A DNA stretch of 64,000 bases from Aurantimicrobium minutum (GTDB lineage Bacteria > Actinomycetota > Actinomycetes > Actinomycetales > Microbacteriaceae): the NCBI RefSeq assembly GCF_002355535.1, contig NZ_AP017457.1, positions 930,001-994,000 on the forward strand, read 5' to 3'. Below, piece by piece: positions 7,627-16,819 of the stretch; within the stretch, counting starts at the first letter, position 1; the number at the start of each line of letters is the position of its first letter. Below the pieces are notes generated by a model. That model saw nothing but the letters and a program-made list of their open reading frames with translations. It ran no database searches and had not been told where the DNA came from. Position numbers and translations under genes: made by a program.

Positions 7627-9879
7627 ATGCGCCGTGTGATTTCCCTCCTGACAGCTCTGTGCCTGATTGCCAGCGGACTAGTCATTGTTGGGCTGGTCAC
7701 ACCGATAGAGCCAGCACAGGCAGCGAGCAGTTGTCCACCGGCCATCACCGAGCTAGATAACCCCAGTTTTGAAGCCCCAGTGCTGACAAACAACACCTAT
7801 CAGCAACTGAATGATTCCAAAGTTCCCGGGTGGTCAACTACGGCTACAGACCACCTCATTGAAATTTGGAAGAGCGGCTTCAACGGCGTACCTGCAGCAT
7901 CCGGACTGCAATTTGCCGAAATTAACGCCACTCAAAACGCAGCGCTCTATCAAGATCTTCCAACTACCCCCGGCCAAACGCTCACCTGGGGCCTTTCTCA
8001 CCGAGGACGCCAAGGCGTTGACACCATGCACGTCGAGATTGGCCCTGCCGGCGGTGCATCCAACTATTCCTCTGGAACCATCAGCGATGGAAACACCGCC
8101 TGGGGTCGCTGGACTGGAAGCTACACCGTTCCCGCAGGACAGTACACAACCCGATTTGCCTTCATTGCCGATTCAACTGCGGGCGGAAATAAGAGCATTG
8201 GAAACTTCCTGGATGACATTTCCTTTGGTACGCCTGCCTGCGTGATTGCAACAAAAGATGTTTACCCCCAAGGTCCGGTCGATGTTGGCGAAACACTCAC
8301 CTATGTGGTCTCGGTGACGAACGAGGGTGGTGCAGCAACCCGGGACATCACCATTACTGATGCGATTCCTGCCAACACAACCTATGTCGCTGGTTCTGCC
8401 TCCCCCTCAGGCTCGCTGTCGGGATCAACTCTGACGTTGAGACCAGCTGGAACCAATGGGGTTCTAGGAGTTGTAGAACCGGGAGCAACAGCGGTTGTCT
8501 CTTTCCAAGTAACCGTGAATTCGGCGGCAGCTCAAACCACTATTCGCAACAGCGCATCGGTCAGTTCTGACAACGGCATCGCAATCGATAACTTCACGAC
8601 TAATGAGGTTGCGAACACAGTTAATGCTGCAGCAGATGTCGAAATTCTCAAAGGTTTTTCTGGAGGAGGAACTGTTACCTCTGGTGGTTCAAAGACGATG
8701 TCTTTTTTCGTGAAAAATCTCGGGCCAAGTTCAGCAACCAACGTGACCGTCTCTGATGTCATTCCTTCTTCACTGACAATCTCAGGGGCCTTGCCTGCGG
8801 GCTGTTCCACGGCTCAATCTGGTGGAAATACAGTTCTGACATGCGTTATCAACTCCATGACGTTGAACCAATTGGAGACCATTTCGCTCAATGTCGACGC
8901 AGCCACAACAGCGACAGCCATTGAAGTGTTCAACACTGCCCGAATTAGCTCTGCAAGTTTCGACCCCAACCCCGTCAACGACGTGGCCATTGCTCCGCTT
9001 TCCATCCGGCCCGATACAACTGGAGCACTGAAAATTCAGAAAGTTTCTAGTCCTACGGCAACTACCGCCGGTGGGAAAGCGGGCTGGATTATCAATGTTC
9101 ACAATGCGGGAAGCTCAGCAACCTCAGGGCCAGTGACTCTCAGTGATCCAGCAGTTCAAGGATTCACGGCGACGAGCGTCACGGTCATCCCTGCCATCAA
9201 CAACCAAGGCGGCGACCCAACGGTAACGTGCACTCTCGGCGCTACGCCTCTGTGCACATTCCCTACCGGAATCAACGCAGGCAATAGCTACACCGTCGTT
9301 ATCTCAGGAAACCTTGCCTCTACTGTCGGTAACGGAACGGTACTAACCAATACCGCAAGCCTGAGTAACGGCGAGAGTTCTTCTGCGACCATCACAGCCA
9401 ATAACGTGGCTGATGTGGTTGTCCTCAAAGAGCTCACTACTCCGGCAGAGGCAGGAGTTCCTTTGGGATATCAAGTGACTGTCATCAATGCGGGCCCTAG
9501 CGCTGCAGTGAACACCGTAATTACAGATACCCTTCCAGCTGGAACAACACTGCTGAATCTCCCCTCAGGCTGCACGAGCACAGGACAAACTCTGACCTGC
9601 GCATTGGGCACACTGGCCACTGCTTCGGTGACAACCTTGGTCTATCAGGTTTCCATACCTGATCGCGGAGGTACCTTCACCAACCTTGCAGTCGCTACCT
9701 CAGATACTCCGTTCTTAGACGCCATCACCCCTGAAGCATCAGTCACAGTTACCATTGCTGGTCTCGCGGTTACAGGCTCATCTCTGAGTGCAGCACCTCT
9801 CGGAATTGGCTTGCTTGGTTCAGGAATAGCACTGATGATCCTTGCTCTGCGACGCAAGAAGGAGCAGCTGGGGTCATAA
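7627..9879 (+). CDS. Secreted DUF11-repeat surface protein with LAxTG sorting signal
   Basis: A 750-residue exported protein. Order: a signal peptide ending near residue 33 (AQA-AS), a beta-sandwich-like region to about 205 resembling carbohydrate-binding or DUF642-type folds (weak call), then four DUF11 repeats that begin near DVYPQGPVDVG, DVEILKGFS, ALKIQKVSS and DVVVLKELT and share the NxGxSxA...TDxxP pattern. The end is a typical cell-wall sorting signal: LAVTG at 713-717, a hydrophobic helix and RRKKEQLGS. LAxTG is the motif known for class E sortases of high-GC Gram-positives, so anchoring to peptidoglycan is likely. No sortase gene is in the window. A CPBP protease gene follows with no gap. 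Confidence 0.85.
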   Translation: MRRVISLLTALCLIASGLVIVGLVTPIEPAQAASSCPPAITELDNPSFEAPVLTNNTYQQLNDSKVPGWSTTATDHLIEIWKSGFNGVPAASGLQFAEINATQNAALYQDLPTTPGQTLTWGLSHRGRQGVDTMHVEIGPAGGASNYSSGTISDGNTAWGRWTGSYTVPAGQYTTRFAFIADSTAGGNKSIGNFLDDISFGTPACVIATKDVYPQGPVDVGETLTYVVSVTNEGGAATRDITITDAIPANTTYVAGSASPSGSLSGSTLTLRPAGTNGVLGVVEPGATAVVSFQVTVNSAAAQTTIRNSASVSSDNGIAIDNFTTNEVANTVNAAADVEILKGFSGGGTVTSGGSKTMSFFVKNLGPSSATNVTVSDVIPSSLTISGALPAGCSTAQSGGNTVLTCVINSMTLNQLETISLNVDAATTATAIEVFNTARISSASFDPNPVNDVAIAPLSIRPDTTGALKIQKVSSPTATTAGGKAGWIINVHNAGSSATSGPVTLSDPAVQGFTATSVTVIPAINNQGGDPTVTCTLGATPLCTFPTGINAGNSYTVVISGNLASTVGNGTVLTNTASLSNGESSSATITANNVADVVVLKELTTPAEAGVPLGYQVTVINAGPSAAVNTVITDTLPAGTTLLNLPSGCTSTGQTLTCALGTLATASVTTLVYQVSIPDRGGTFTNLAVATSDTPFLDAITPEASVTVTIAGLAVTGSSLSAAPLGIGLLGSGIALMILALRRKKEQLGS

Positions 9880-10659
9880 ATGAACGACGAGTGGACTCCT
9901 CAACAGCAGCGTGCGCGGACCTGGCTCGAAATTGCCATCGTTCTCGCGCTTTCGCTGGGTTCGTCTGCGATTTATTCCATCGTCTCCCTAATACGTAAGC
10001 TGACCACCCCTGAAGCACTCAATGCTCAGAAGACGGTTATTAACCAGCCACTATCTGACCAGCCCATCTTTGATCTGGTTTACCAACTCTTAGGTATTGC
10101 TTTTGGTTTGGTCCCTGTGGTGCTCGTGTTCTGGCTCTTGGCAAAGCCAGGCCAGAGTGCGTTCACACAACTAGGTTTCAACTTCAAGGAACCGGGTAAA
10201 GATCTCCTGCGCGGCTTCGGTCTTGCAGCAGTTATTGGCATTCCTGGTCTTGCGCTCTATCTCGTTGGCCACGCGCTGGGTATTACCGTCACGATTGTTC
10301 CCACAGCACTGGATACGTATTGGTGGACTATTCCTGTGCTGGTTTTGGCCGCTTTGCGTGCCGCACTGGTGGAAGAGCTCATTGTGGTGGGATATCTCTT
10401 TACTCGATTGCGGGAGTTGGGCTGGCACACCTGGCAGATCATCACCGCAAGTGCACTTCTTCGCGGTAGCTATCACCTCTATCAAGGCTTTGGGCCCTTC
10501 ATTGGCAATGTTGTTATGGGTGTGGTCTTTGGGTATGCCTATCAGCGCTGGGGCCGCACTATGCCGCTGGTTATTGCGCACTGGATTTTAGATATTGTCT
10601 CCTTCACCGGCTACGCCGCCATAAAGGCACTAGCTCCCGGCTTCCTGCCAGGAACCTAG
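9880..10659 (+). CDS. CPBP-family intramembrane metalloprotease
   Basis: A 259-residue polytopic membrane protein of the CAAX/CPBP (Rce1-like) family. Motif 1 is E165-E166 in EELIVVGYL, motif 2 has H199 in GSYHLYQGF and motif 3 has H234 in AHWILD; these would bind the catalytic metal. The classic Arg of EExxxR is replaced by Val170, a variant common in actinobacterial members. Family members process prenylated or membrane-bound peptides or act in bacteriocin immunity; the substrate here is unknown. The ATG follows the stop of the DUF11 surface protein directly, so the two are translationally linked. Confidence 0.85.
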   Translation: MNDEWTPQQQRARTWLEIAIVLALSLGSSAIYSIVSLIRKLTTPEALNAQKTVINQPLSDQPIFDLVYQLLGIAFGLVPVVLVFWLLAKPGQSAFTQLGFNFKEPGKDLLRGFGLAAVIGIPGLALYLVGHALGITVTIVPTALDTYWWTIPVLVLAALRAALVEELIVVGYLFTRLRELGWHTWQIITASALLRGSYHLYQGFGPFIGNVVMGVVFGYAYQRWGRTMPLVIAHWILDIVSFTGYAAIKALAPGFLPGT

Positions 10660-10671
10660 GCCCACAGCACC

Positions 10672-10677
10672 TAGGCT
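10672..10677 (+). promoter_or_regulatory. -10 box, probable leaderless start of the lipoprotein gene
   Basis: TAGGCT ends 7 bases before the ATG of the lipoprotein gene, and no ribosome-binding site is present. Transcription would start at or next to the ATG. Confidence 0.5.
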
Positions 10678-10684
10678 AGAACCT

Positions 10685-11242
10685 ATGTTCAAACGCATAT
10701 TCATTGCCATTGCCCTTGCGCTTGTTGCCTCACTGACGGTTACTGCATGTAGTGCAACAGATAACAGGAACCTTTCCGGCCAGGCAGCTCAAGATGCCTT
10801 GGACATTGTGGTCAAGAACTCTGTCAAGAAAATGACTACCGAGGGCGGGTCTGAAACCCTCGCAGTTGGCCAGACCACCTATGCGATTATTTATGACCCC
10901 CAGGCCCCAGAAGGCAAGCAGGTCGTCACCGCAAATCTGACTGATAACTCCCCTGCGACCTTTGACTCCTTAGAGACGGTTTCTCTTCTGGCGCTAGAGC
11001 GTTTACTCACGACACCACTTCTTGAAGATGCCGAAGTGAGTTTGACCAAGAATGTCTTCACGATTCAGGGGAAAGATTTCTTGGTAGAAATTTTTGTCAC
11101 GGATGATCTTGTTTACAAATCAAATATTTGGAGCAGCACCTCAGGCTCGAAAGACCCTCAAGTGGTCGTTATTAAGTACGGCATCAGCGAGGAATCACGA
11201 ACCCTGTTCAACACCGCTGTCGAAACTGCCCCTGCACAGTAA
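10685..11242 (+). CDS. Predicted lipoprotein, function unknown
   Basis: A 185-residue protein with a lipoprotein signal peptide: basic MFKR, a hydrophobic stretch and the lipobox LTVTAC with the lipidated cysteine at C22. The mature part is about 163 residues, rich in Thr, Val and Asp, with alternating beta-like stretches and no further cysteine. No domain is recognised. It would be tethered to the outer face of the membrane. It lies 25 bases after the CPBP protease gene but appears to have its own -10 box. Confidence 0.75.
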   Translation: MFKRIFIAIALALVASLTVTACSATDNRNLSGQAAQDALDIVVKNSVKKMTTEGGSETLAVGQTTYAIIYDPQAPEGKQVVTANLTDNSPATFDSLETVSLLALERLLTTPLLEDAEVSLTKNVFTIQGKDFLVEIFVTDDLVYKSNIWSSTSGSKDPQVVVIKYGISEESRTLFNTAVETAPAQ

Positions 11243-11282
11243 TCAATACCTTTCGTCCAATTATTCAGGGAGACATTACGCC

Positions 11283-11288
11283 TAGAAT
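11283..11288 (+). promoter_or_regulatory. -10 box, probable leaderless start of the TetR gene
   Basis: TAGAAT ends 5 bases before the ATG of the TetR-family gene, with no ribosome-binding site between them. Confidence 0.5.
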
Positions 11289-11293
11289 TAACT

Positions 11294-11896
11294 ATGGCTA
11301 AAACCTCCCACCCCACTCGCGACCGTCTCATTGAGACCATGGCTGAGTTGTTGGATGGTTCAGATCCTGAACACATCACTGCAGACCAGGTACTAAGTGC
11401 AAGTGGTGTTTCCAAGGGATCGTTGTATCACCACTTTGAGGACTTCGAAGATCTTCTCGAAGCTGCACTCATCTCTCGGTTCAGTAAGAACGTGGATGCC
11501 ACTATTGACCATCTTGCTTCCATCCTCGCCACCGCAGGTTCACGCGATGAACTACTTGCCGCTTTGCGGAAAGTTAATGATTTTGACCAAGACCAGTCAC
11601 GTTTCCGTTTCCGTCTTGAGCGTGCCCGTGCCGCAGGTTTGACCTACAGCAGCCCTCGGTTTCACGACGCCCTGGGCATAGAACAACAACGTCTCACGGA
11701 CGCTTTTACGGACCTATTTGTGGAAGCTCAAAACAAGGGCTGGATGTCAACCGAAGTTGACGCCCGCGCAGCAGCAGTTTTTGTTCAGGCCTACACTGTC
11801 GGACGTGTCGTTGACGACATCGCTCCAGAGAAGGTCAACCCCTTAGCTTGGATTGACTTGATCATGCGCATCATCGACAAGGCAATTCTCATCTAG
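11294..11896 (+). CDS. TetR/AcrR-family transcriptional regulator
   Basis: A 200-residue one-component regulator. The N-terminal helix-turn-helix spans about residues 8-52, with the typical SGVSKGSLYHHFEDFEDLL recognition segment. The C-terminal ligand-binding half is variable and gives no hint of the ligand. It is convergent with the isochorismatase-like gene, overlapping it by 4 bases at the stops. Its targets are unknown; the upstream lipoprotein gene, or itself, are candidates. Confidence 0.9.
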   Translation: MAKTSHPTRDRLIETMAELLDGSDPEHITADQVLSASGVSKGSLYHHFEDFEDLLEAALISRFSKNVDATIDHLASILATAGSRDELLAALRKVNDFDQDQSRFRFRLERARAAGLTYSSPRFHDALGIEQQRLTDAFTDLFVEAQNKGWMSTEVDARAAAVFVQAYTVGRVVDDIAPEKVNPLAWIDLIMRIIDKAILI

Positions 11897-12438
11897 CCTG
11901 CCAAGACCTCCGCAGTTGACTTCACGATGGCAAATTCACCATGCAGGTTTGCTGCCGTCATTCGCGCAACCTCCTCAGCGGGAATAATGTTGCCTTCGAT
12001 GTCCTTCTTGTCGAAAGTATGAGTGGCATCCAACACAAAAGTAACGTCATAACCAAGGTTGCCACCCATACGTGCGGTGGTTTCGCAGCAGAAATTCGTC
12101 ATAATTCCGCAGACGGTTATGGCATTGATGTGTTCTTTCTTCAGCCACGAATCCAAATCAGGTGTTCCATAGAAGGCAGAGTTCACGCTTTTGGTGACAA
12201 AGAGGTCATGTGGGCCATCAATACCAGGCTTGAGGTCATTGCCAGCTTGGCCAGGCGCCAAGGGTGATCCTGGCTTGATGGAGTCATGGCGCACCAGAAC
12301 GACAGGTTGACCAGAGTTTCGCCACTTGTCCAATAGTGCGCGAACGTTTTCTTCGCACTTGGGGTTATTTCTAGGACCGTTGCGGGGGTCATCAAACCCA
12401 CGTTGGACATCAACCACAATCAGAGCATTCTTTGTCAT
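11893..12438 (-). CDS. Isochorismatase-family cysteine hydrolase
   Basis: A 181-residue alpha/beta hydrolase of the isochorismatase/nicotinamidase family. The catalytic triad is visible: D10 in IVVDVQ, K83 in VTKSVNSAFYG and C117 in MTNFCCET. The family hydrolyses amide or vinyl-ether bonds; the substrate is not certain. Nicotinamidase is unlikely because the zinc-site histidines are not evident. The frame is open for 11 codons further upstream to a TTG, but that TTG lies in the loop of the actinorhodopsin terminator, so the ATG at 12436-12438 is chosen. Confidence 0.85.
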   Translation of the reverse strand: MTKNALIVVDVQRGFDDPRNGPRNNPKCEENVRALLDKWRNSGQPVVLVRHDSIKPGSPLAPGQAGNDLKPGIDGPHDLFVTKSVNSAFYGTPDLDSWLKKEHINAITVCGIMTNFCCETTARMGGNLGYDVTFVLDATHTFDKKDIEGNIIPAEEVARMTAANLHGEFAIVKSTAEVLAG

Positions 12439-12454
12439 GTCTTGAGCATAAGAG

Positions 12455-12488
12455 AAAAGGCAGGCCCCCAATAGGGGACCTGCCTTTT
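12455..12488 (-). terminator. Rho-independent terminator of the actinorhodopsin gene
   Basis: Two 15-base arms, 12455-12469 and 12474-12488, pair with one mismatch around an AATA loop. Read on the minus strand the stem ends in TTTT followed by CTCTT, just after the actinorhodopsin stop. Confidence 0.85.
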
Positions 12489-12500
12489 CTTCTGTGGTGC

Positions 12501-13292
12501 TTAGTCGCGGAACTCAGTCTTGGCGAACTCTGCATCGTCCTCAGCGGACTTCATGCGAGCAATCGAGAAGATGAGCAGACCGAACAAACACTTCGCCAGA
12601 ATGTCGGCGATGGTGTATCCAACTTCGCGAGCAACAAACTGGTCAGCTACGAAGCCATCGCTGTTCATCGCGAAGATGAAGGCGATGGGGTAAACGCCCC
12701 AGGTTGCGATCAGCAAGAGACGAAGCTGCTTGATCTTCTTCTGTACTCCTGCAGACTGGCGAACCAGGCTCTTGCTGAGCTCGATGAAGAGCACATACAG
12801 GATGTAGAGGAAGGGGATGGTGGAGAGTAGACCCCAGACAGATGGAGCAATACCCCAGATGTCAAGCTTGGCGTCTCCGGGATATCCCAGAACAATCATC
12901 AGTGCTGCCGCAGGCACCAGGCGCTTGAGCAGCGAGCTCTGGAGCTGTCTGGTCAGTGCAAGGACGGCAACAATTTCCATCAGAAGCAACGGAACGGTCA
13001 GCAGCCAGTCAACGTAGCGGTAACCCACGTTGTAGACAGCTGCATTGTTCATTGCTCCATCGAGTGATGAGAATGCGTGGTTGAACGAGTCGAACATTCT
13101 GAAGTAGTGATAGGCGGCAATGCCTGTCACGGTTGCAGAGATGAGGACTGCGAGACGATAACGCGGGAGCACACGATCTCTGGCTAATACCAGGAAGAAC
13201 GTAGTGAACAACATGCTGGCAATACCCAGCGAGAGCATGTTGAAAACAATGTTGAACTGGGTATCAGTCAACAGTTCGGACAGATTATTCAT
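12501..13292 (-). CDS. Actinorhodopsin, light-driven proton pump
   Basis: A seven-helix microbial rhodopsin that pumps protons outward using retinal. Numbered from the longer open frame (start 13310), the key residues are H68 (helix B), R98, the proton acceptor D101, T105, the proton donor E112 in helix C (YVDWLLTVPLLLME) and the retinal lysine K240 in helix G. This is the DTE motif of proteorhodopsin-type pumps. Leucine at 109, the tuning position, predicts green absorption. The start at 13292 (MNNLSELL) is preferred because GGAAGG stands upstream; the ATG at 13310 has no ribosome-binding site and sits in a hairpin. No retinal-synthesis gene is in the window. Confidence 0.95.
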   Translation of the reverse strand: MNNLSELLTDTQFNIVFNMLSLGIASMLFTTFFLVLARDRVLPRYRLAVLISATVTGIAAYHYFRMFDSFNHAFSSLDGAMNNAAVYNVGYRYVDWLLTVPLLLMEIVAVLALTRQLQSSLLKRLVPAAALMIVLGYPGDAKLDIWGIAPSVWGLLSTIPFLYILYVLFIELSKSLVRQSAGVQKKIKQLRLLLIATWGVYPIAFIFAMNSDGFVADQFVAREVGYTIADILAKCLFGLLIFSIARMKSAEDDAEFAKTEFRD

Positions 13293-13306
13293 TGGGGTGG
13301 AACCTT

Positions 13307-13329
13307 CCATTAGTGAGACGTACTAATGG
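13307..13329 (-). promoter_or_regulatory. Hairpin over the upstream ATG of the actinorhodopsin leader
   Basis: CCATTAGT at 13307-13314 pairs perfectly with ACTAATGG at 13322-13329 around a 7-base loop. The arm nearest the gene holds the alternative ATG at 13308-13310, and the GGAAGG ribosome-binding site overlaps the end of the same arm. It may hide this start or affect ribosome loading. Confidence 0.45.
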
Positions 13330-13336
13330 CGGCGGA

Positions 13337-13371
13337 AAGCCTCAAAGTCCTAAACCCCTACTTTGAGGCTT
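13337..13371 (-). promoter_or_regulatory. Second hairpin upstream of actinorhodopsin
   Basis: An 11-bp perfect stem joins 13337-13347 and 13361-13371 around a 13-base loop. On the minus strand it is followed by only TTT, so it is a poor terminator. It could be part of the actinorhodopsin 5' leader or a weak second terminator for gcvP. Confidence 0.45.
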
Positions 13372-13445
13372 GGCGTCACCATATTGGTAGAACATTCCCA
13401 GCATATAGCGATATATCGTTAATTTCGACAGGCGCACATAAAGAA

Positions 13446-13471
13446 TTGAGCCCCTCTTTCGAGGAGCTCAA
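13446..13471 (-). terminator. Terminator of the gcvT-gcvH-gcvP operon
   Basis: An 11-bp stem (13446-13456 with 13461-13471, one mismatch) is capped by a GAAA tetraloop on the RNA and followed by ATTCTTTATG. It begins 3 bases after the gcvP stop. Confidence 0.8.
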
Positions 13472-13473
13472 CC

Positions 13474-16374
13474 TTAGTTTTCGAATGCCTCAGGCGGTGG
13501 GCATGAACACACGAGGTTACGGTCACCGTATGCGTTATCAACACGACGAACTGGTGCCCAGTACTTACTTCTGATGCGCATCGTGAGAGTAGCGGCATCC
13601 AGACCCTCTGCAAAGGGGTAGGCAGCCTTCTCTCGTGAGTAAGGGTGGTTCCACTCACCAGCAATCGACGCTGCAGTGTGAGGCGCGTTGTGCAAAGGGT
13701 TGTCATCAGCTGGCCACTCGCCTGCAAGAACAGCATCTGCCTCTGCCTTAATGGTGATCATGGCGTTGATGAAACGCTCGATCTCTTCGAGGTCCTCAGA
13801 TTCGGTGGGCTCAATCATGAGAGTTCCCGCAACAGGGAAGCTCATGGTGGGAGCGTGGAAGCCAAAGTCCACCAATCGCTTGGCCACGTCATCCACGGTC
13901 ACACCAGTCTCCGCGGTCAGAGGACGGATATCCAGAATGCACTCGTGGGCAACCAGGCCGTTTTCTCCGGTGTAGAGAGTGGCGAAATACGGCGCCAAAC
14001 GCTGAGAGATGTAGTTTGCAGCCAACACAGCAGACGCTGTGGCTTGGCGGATGCCCTCTTCACCCATCATGCGCACATATGCCCACGAGATAGGCAAGAT
14101 GCTCGGTGAACCATAGGGAGCTGCCGAGATCTGAACACCATCGTGTGTAACCGTGGTGACCTTGCCATCTTCAACGAGCACGTGGTGTGGGTTTTGGATA
14201 GCAAAGTGGCTGGGCAGATAGGGAGCAAGGTGTGCCTTGGCTGCAACTGGTCCAACACCGGGGCCACCACCACCGTGAGGAATACAGAAGGTCTTGTGCA
14301 GGTTCAGGTGAGAGACATCACCACCAAAGTCACCAAAGCGAGCAAAACCGGTCATCGCGTTGAGGTTTGCACCATCAACATAAACCTGGCCACCAGCTGC
14401 GTGAACAGCTGCAGTGATGTCGGGCACAGCGTGCTCGTAGACACCGTGAGTGGAAGGGTAGGTAATCATCAGAGCAGCAAGCTTGTCACCGTGCTCGGCG
14501 ATCTTTGCCCGCAGATCATCGAGGTCAACGTTTCCAACCTCGTCACAAGCAACAACAACCACGCTCATGCCTGCAAGAACTGCGGATGCCGCGTTGGTTC
14601 CGTGTGCACTGGAAGGAATCAAACAGATGGTGCGCTGAATGTCCCCATTAGCCAGATGGTATCCGCGAATAGCAAGCAACCCGGCAAGCTCTCCCTGGCT
14701 TCCAGCGTTGGGCTGGAGAGAGATGGTGTTGTACCCGGTGAGGTCAATGAGCCACTTCTCCAGCTGAGCAATCATCTCAACATATCCAGCAACATCATCG
14801 GCAGGAGCAAAGGGGTGCAATCCGCCAAACTCAGGCCAGGTCACTGCTTCCATTTCGGTAGCCGAGTTGAGCTTCATTGTGCACGATCCCAGAGGAATCA
14901 TGCCGCGATCGAGGGCGTAGTCGAAGTCCGCAAGACGCTTGAGGTAGCGCATCATGCTGGTTTCGCTGCGGTGCGTGTTGAACACTGGGTGCTCGAGGTA
15001 GCTCGAGGTGCGAACCAGCTTGGCAGGAACAGCAGCGGCAACAGCCTGGTAGGCAGCGTTGGCGCCGAAGAATCCAGCGACAGCTTCCACCTCACCTGGG
15101 GTGGTGGTTTCATCCACCGAAATGGAGAGAGTGTCTGCATCAACGAGGTTGAGTAAGAAACCACCCTGCTTGGCAGCATCAAAGATGGCCTGTGCCTTGC
15201 CAGGAACTGACACGGTGAGAGTGTCAAAGAAGTGGTCGTGGGCGACCTGGACACCGCCGGCGCGAAGAATCGCTGCCAAAGCGGTTGCACGCTCGTGCAC
15301 CTGAGTTGCAATTTCCTTGAGACCTTCTGGGCCGTGGTACACGGCATACATTCCAGCCATCACAGCAAGCAAAACCTGTGCAGTACAAATGTTCGACGTT
15401 GCCTTATCGCGACGGATGTGCTGCTCACGAGCTTGAAGAGTCAAACGGTAGGCAGGCTCACCGTTAGCGTCCACTGAGACGCCGACGAGACGACCTGGCA
15501 TGCTGCGCTCAAGACCTTCACGCACAGCGAGGTAGCCGGCGTGTGGACCACCAAAGCCCAGGGGAACACCAAAGCGCTGTGAGGATCCCACCGCAACGTC
15601 AGCACCCAATTCTGCTGGGGATGCAATGAGAGTTAGGGCAAGCAGGTCTGCTGCAACGATGGTGACAGCACCGGCTTCCTTAGCCTTGGCGATGACATCA
15701 CTGGGGTCCCAAATACGACCCGAGGCTCCAGGGTATTGAATGAGCACACCAAATGCCTCTGGCAGCTGTGCGCCGGAGGCGAGATCCAGTTCCACGACCT
15801 CGATATCAACAGCACCAACACGACCAGCAATCAGGCTCTTGGTTTGTGGCAAGACATCAGTGTCAACAACAAACACGTTGGATTCAACCTTGGAGGAGCG
15901 ACGTGCCAGCAGCATGGCTTCTACAGCAGAAGTCGACTCATCCAGCATGGAACCGTTCGCGGTGGACAGGCCAGTGAGGTCAGTGACCATGGTCTGGAAG
16001 TTGATGATGGCTTCCAAACGACCCTGCGAGATTTCTGGCTGGTACGGGGTGTACGCGGTGTACCAGCTGGGGTTCTCCAGAACGTTGCGCTTGATCACAG
16101 CAGGAGTAATGGTGTCGTAGTAGCCCTGACCAATGAGTGAGCGACGAACAGTGTTCTTCGACGCAAACTCACGCAGTTCAGCCAGTGCTTCACGTTCGGT
16201 GGCAGGTTCTGGAAGTAGTGAAGAACCCGCAGCACGGAACTGGTCCACGTGAATGGACTCAGGGATAGCAGCCTCAATGAGCTGCTCAATGCTGTCATAT
16301 CCCAACTGCTTAAGCATGTGTGCTTGAGCAGAAGAATCTGTTCCGATGTGGCGGTTGACGAACGCGTTCGACAT
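13474..16374 (-). CDS. gcvP: Glycine dehydrogenase (decarboxylating), P-protein
   Basis: The P-protein of the glycine cleavage system: it decarboxylates glycine with PLP and passes the aminomethyl group to lipoyl-GcvH. At 966 residues it is the fused single-chain type. Landmarks are RHIG near the N-terminus, [15 protein letters not shown], and the PLP lysine in [16 protein letters not shown] near residue 700. The start is the ATG at 16372-16374, with AAGGA seven bases upstream; the open frame continues 19 codons further but without such a site. It follows gcvH by 71 bases and is the last gene of the operon. Confidence 0.96.
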   Translation of the reverse strand: MSNAFVNRHIGTDSSAQAHMLKQLGYDSIEQLIEAAIPESIHVDQFRAAGSSLLPEPATEREALAELREFASKNTVRRSLIGQGYYDTITPAVIKRNVLENPSWYTAYTPYQPEISQGRLEAIINFQTMVTDLTGLSTANGSMLDESTSAVEAMLLARRSSKVESNVFVVDTDVLPQTKSLIAGRVGAVDIEVVELDLASGAQLPEAFGVLIQYPGASGRIWDPSDVIAKAKEAGAVTIVAADLLALTLIASPAELGADVAVGSSQRFGVPLGFGGPHAGYLAVREGLERSMPGRLVGVSVDANGEPAYRLTLQAREQHIRRDKATSNICTAQVLLAVMAGMYAVYHGPEGLKEIATQVHERATALAAILRAGGVQVAHDHFFDTLTVSVPGKAQAIFDAAKQGGFLLNLVDADTLSISVDETTTPGEVEAVAGFFGANAAYQAVAAAVPAKLVRTSSYLEHPVFNTHRSETSMMRYLKRLADFDYALDRGMIPLGSCTMKLNSATEMEAVTWPEFGGLHPFAPADDVAGYVEMIAQLEKWLIDLTGYNTISLQPNAGSQGELAGLLAIRGYHLANGDIQRTICLIPSSAHGTNAASAVLAGMSVVVVACDEVGNVDLDDLRAKIAEHGDKLAALMITYPSTHGVYEHAVPDITAAVHAAGGQVYVDGANLNAMTGFARFGDFGGDVSHLNLHKTFCIPHGGGGPGVGPVAAKAHLAPYLPSHFAIQNPHHVLVEDGKVTTVTHDGVQISAAPYGSPSILPISWAYVRMMGEEGIRQATASAVLAANYISQRLAPYFATLYTGENGLVAHECILDIRPLTAETGVTVDDVAKRLVDFGFHAPTMSFPVAGTLMIEPTESEDLEEIERFINAMITIKAEADAVLAGEWPADDNPLHNAPHTAASIAGEWNHPYSREKAAYPFAEGLDAATLTMRIRSKYWAPVRRVDNAYGDRNLVCSCPPPEAFEN

Positions 16375-16445
16375 GTATGTTCCTTGCGTGAAAAGGGCAG
16401 GGCTATTTGAGAGTGGTGCGGGGGCTACCAAAAGGTAGCGACGAA

Positions 16446-16817
16446 TTATTCGCCGGTAAGCGCGGTGTAGGCGTCAGCCTCAAGCAGTGCAGGCATGTCT
16501 GTGATGCTGATCTTGATCAACCAACCAGCACCGAATGGGTCTTCGTTGACCAATTCTGGGCTTGCAACGACAGCGTCGTTAACCTCGACGACTGTTCCTG
16601 ATGCAGGAGCGTAAAGTTCGCCAACACTCTTGGTGGACTCGATCTCTCCAACTACAGTTCCGGCGTTGATGGAGGAACCAACCTTGGGAAGTTCAACATA
16701 AACAACATCGCCGAGCTTCTCAGCCGCATACGCGGTGATGCCAACGGTGGCACTGTCACCGTTAATTTCGAGCCACTCGTGCTCTTCGGTGTATTTGAGG
16801 TGTGAGGGGTTAGCCAT
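16446..16817 (-). CDS. gcvH: Glycine cleavage system H protein
   Basis: A 123-residue lipoyl carrier that shuttles the aminomethyl intermediate between GcvP, GcvT and the lipoamide dehydrogenase. The lipoylated lysine is K63 in [13 protein letters not shown]. Length and the EEHEWLE opening match the family. It starts 2 bases after the gcvT stop, so the two are translationally coupled. Lipoamide dehydrogenase and lipoylation genes are not in the window. Confidence 0.97.
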   Translation of the reverse strand: MANPSHLKYTEEHEWLEINGDSATVGITAYAAEKLGDVVYVELPKVGSSINAGTVVGEIESTKSVGELYAPASGTVVEVNDAVVASPELVNEDPFGAGWLIKISITDMPALLEADAYTALTGE

Positions 16818-16819
16818 GA

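Noticed and set aside
12439-12471. TTG start 11 codons upstream for the isochorismatase-like gene
   Set aside because: The codon lies in the loop region of the actinorhodopsin terminator and the added residues match nothing in the family.
13337-13371. The 11-bp stem as the main terminator of the gcv operon
   Set aside because: A better stem with a GAAA loop lies immediately after the gcvP stop at 13446-13471; the 13337 stem lacks a U-tract.
14143-15156. A 337-codon open frame on the plus strand opposite gcvP
   Set aside because: Antisense to a conserved enzyme with no recognisable protein character; a shadow frame.
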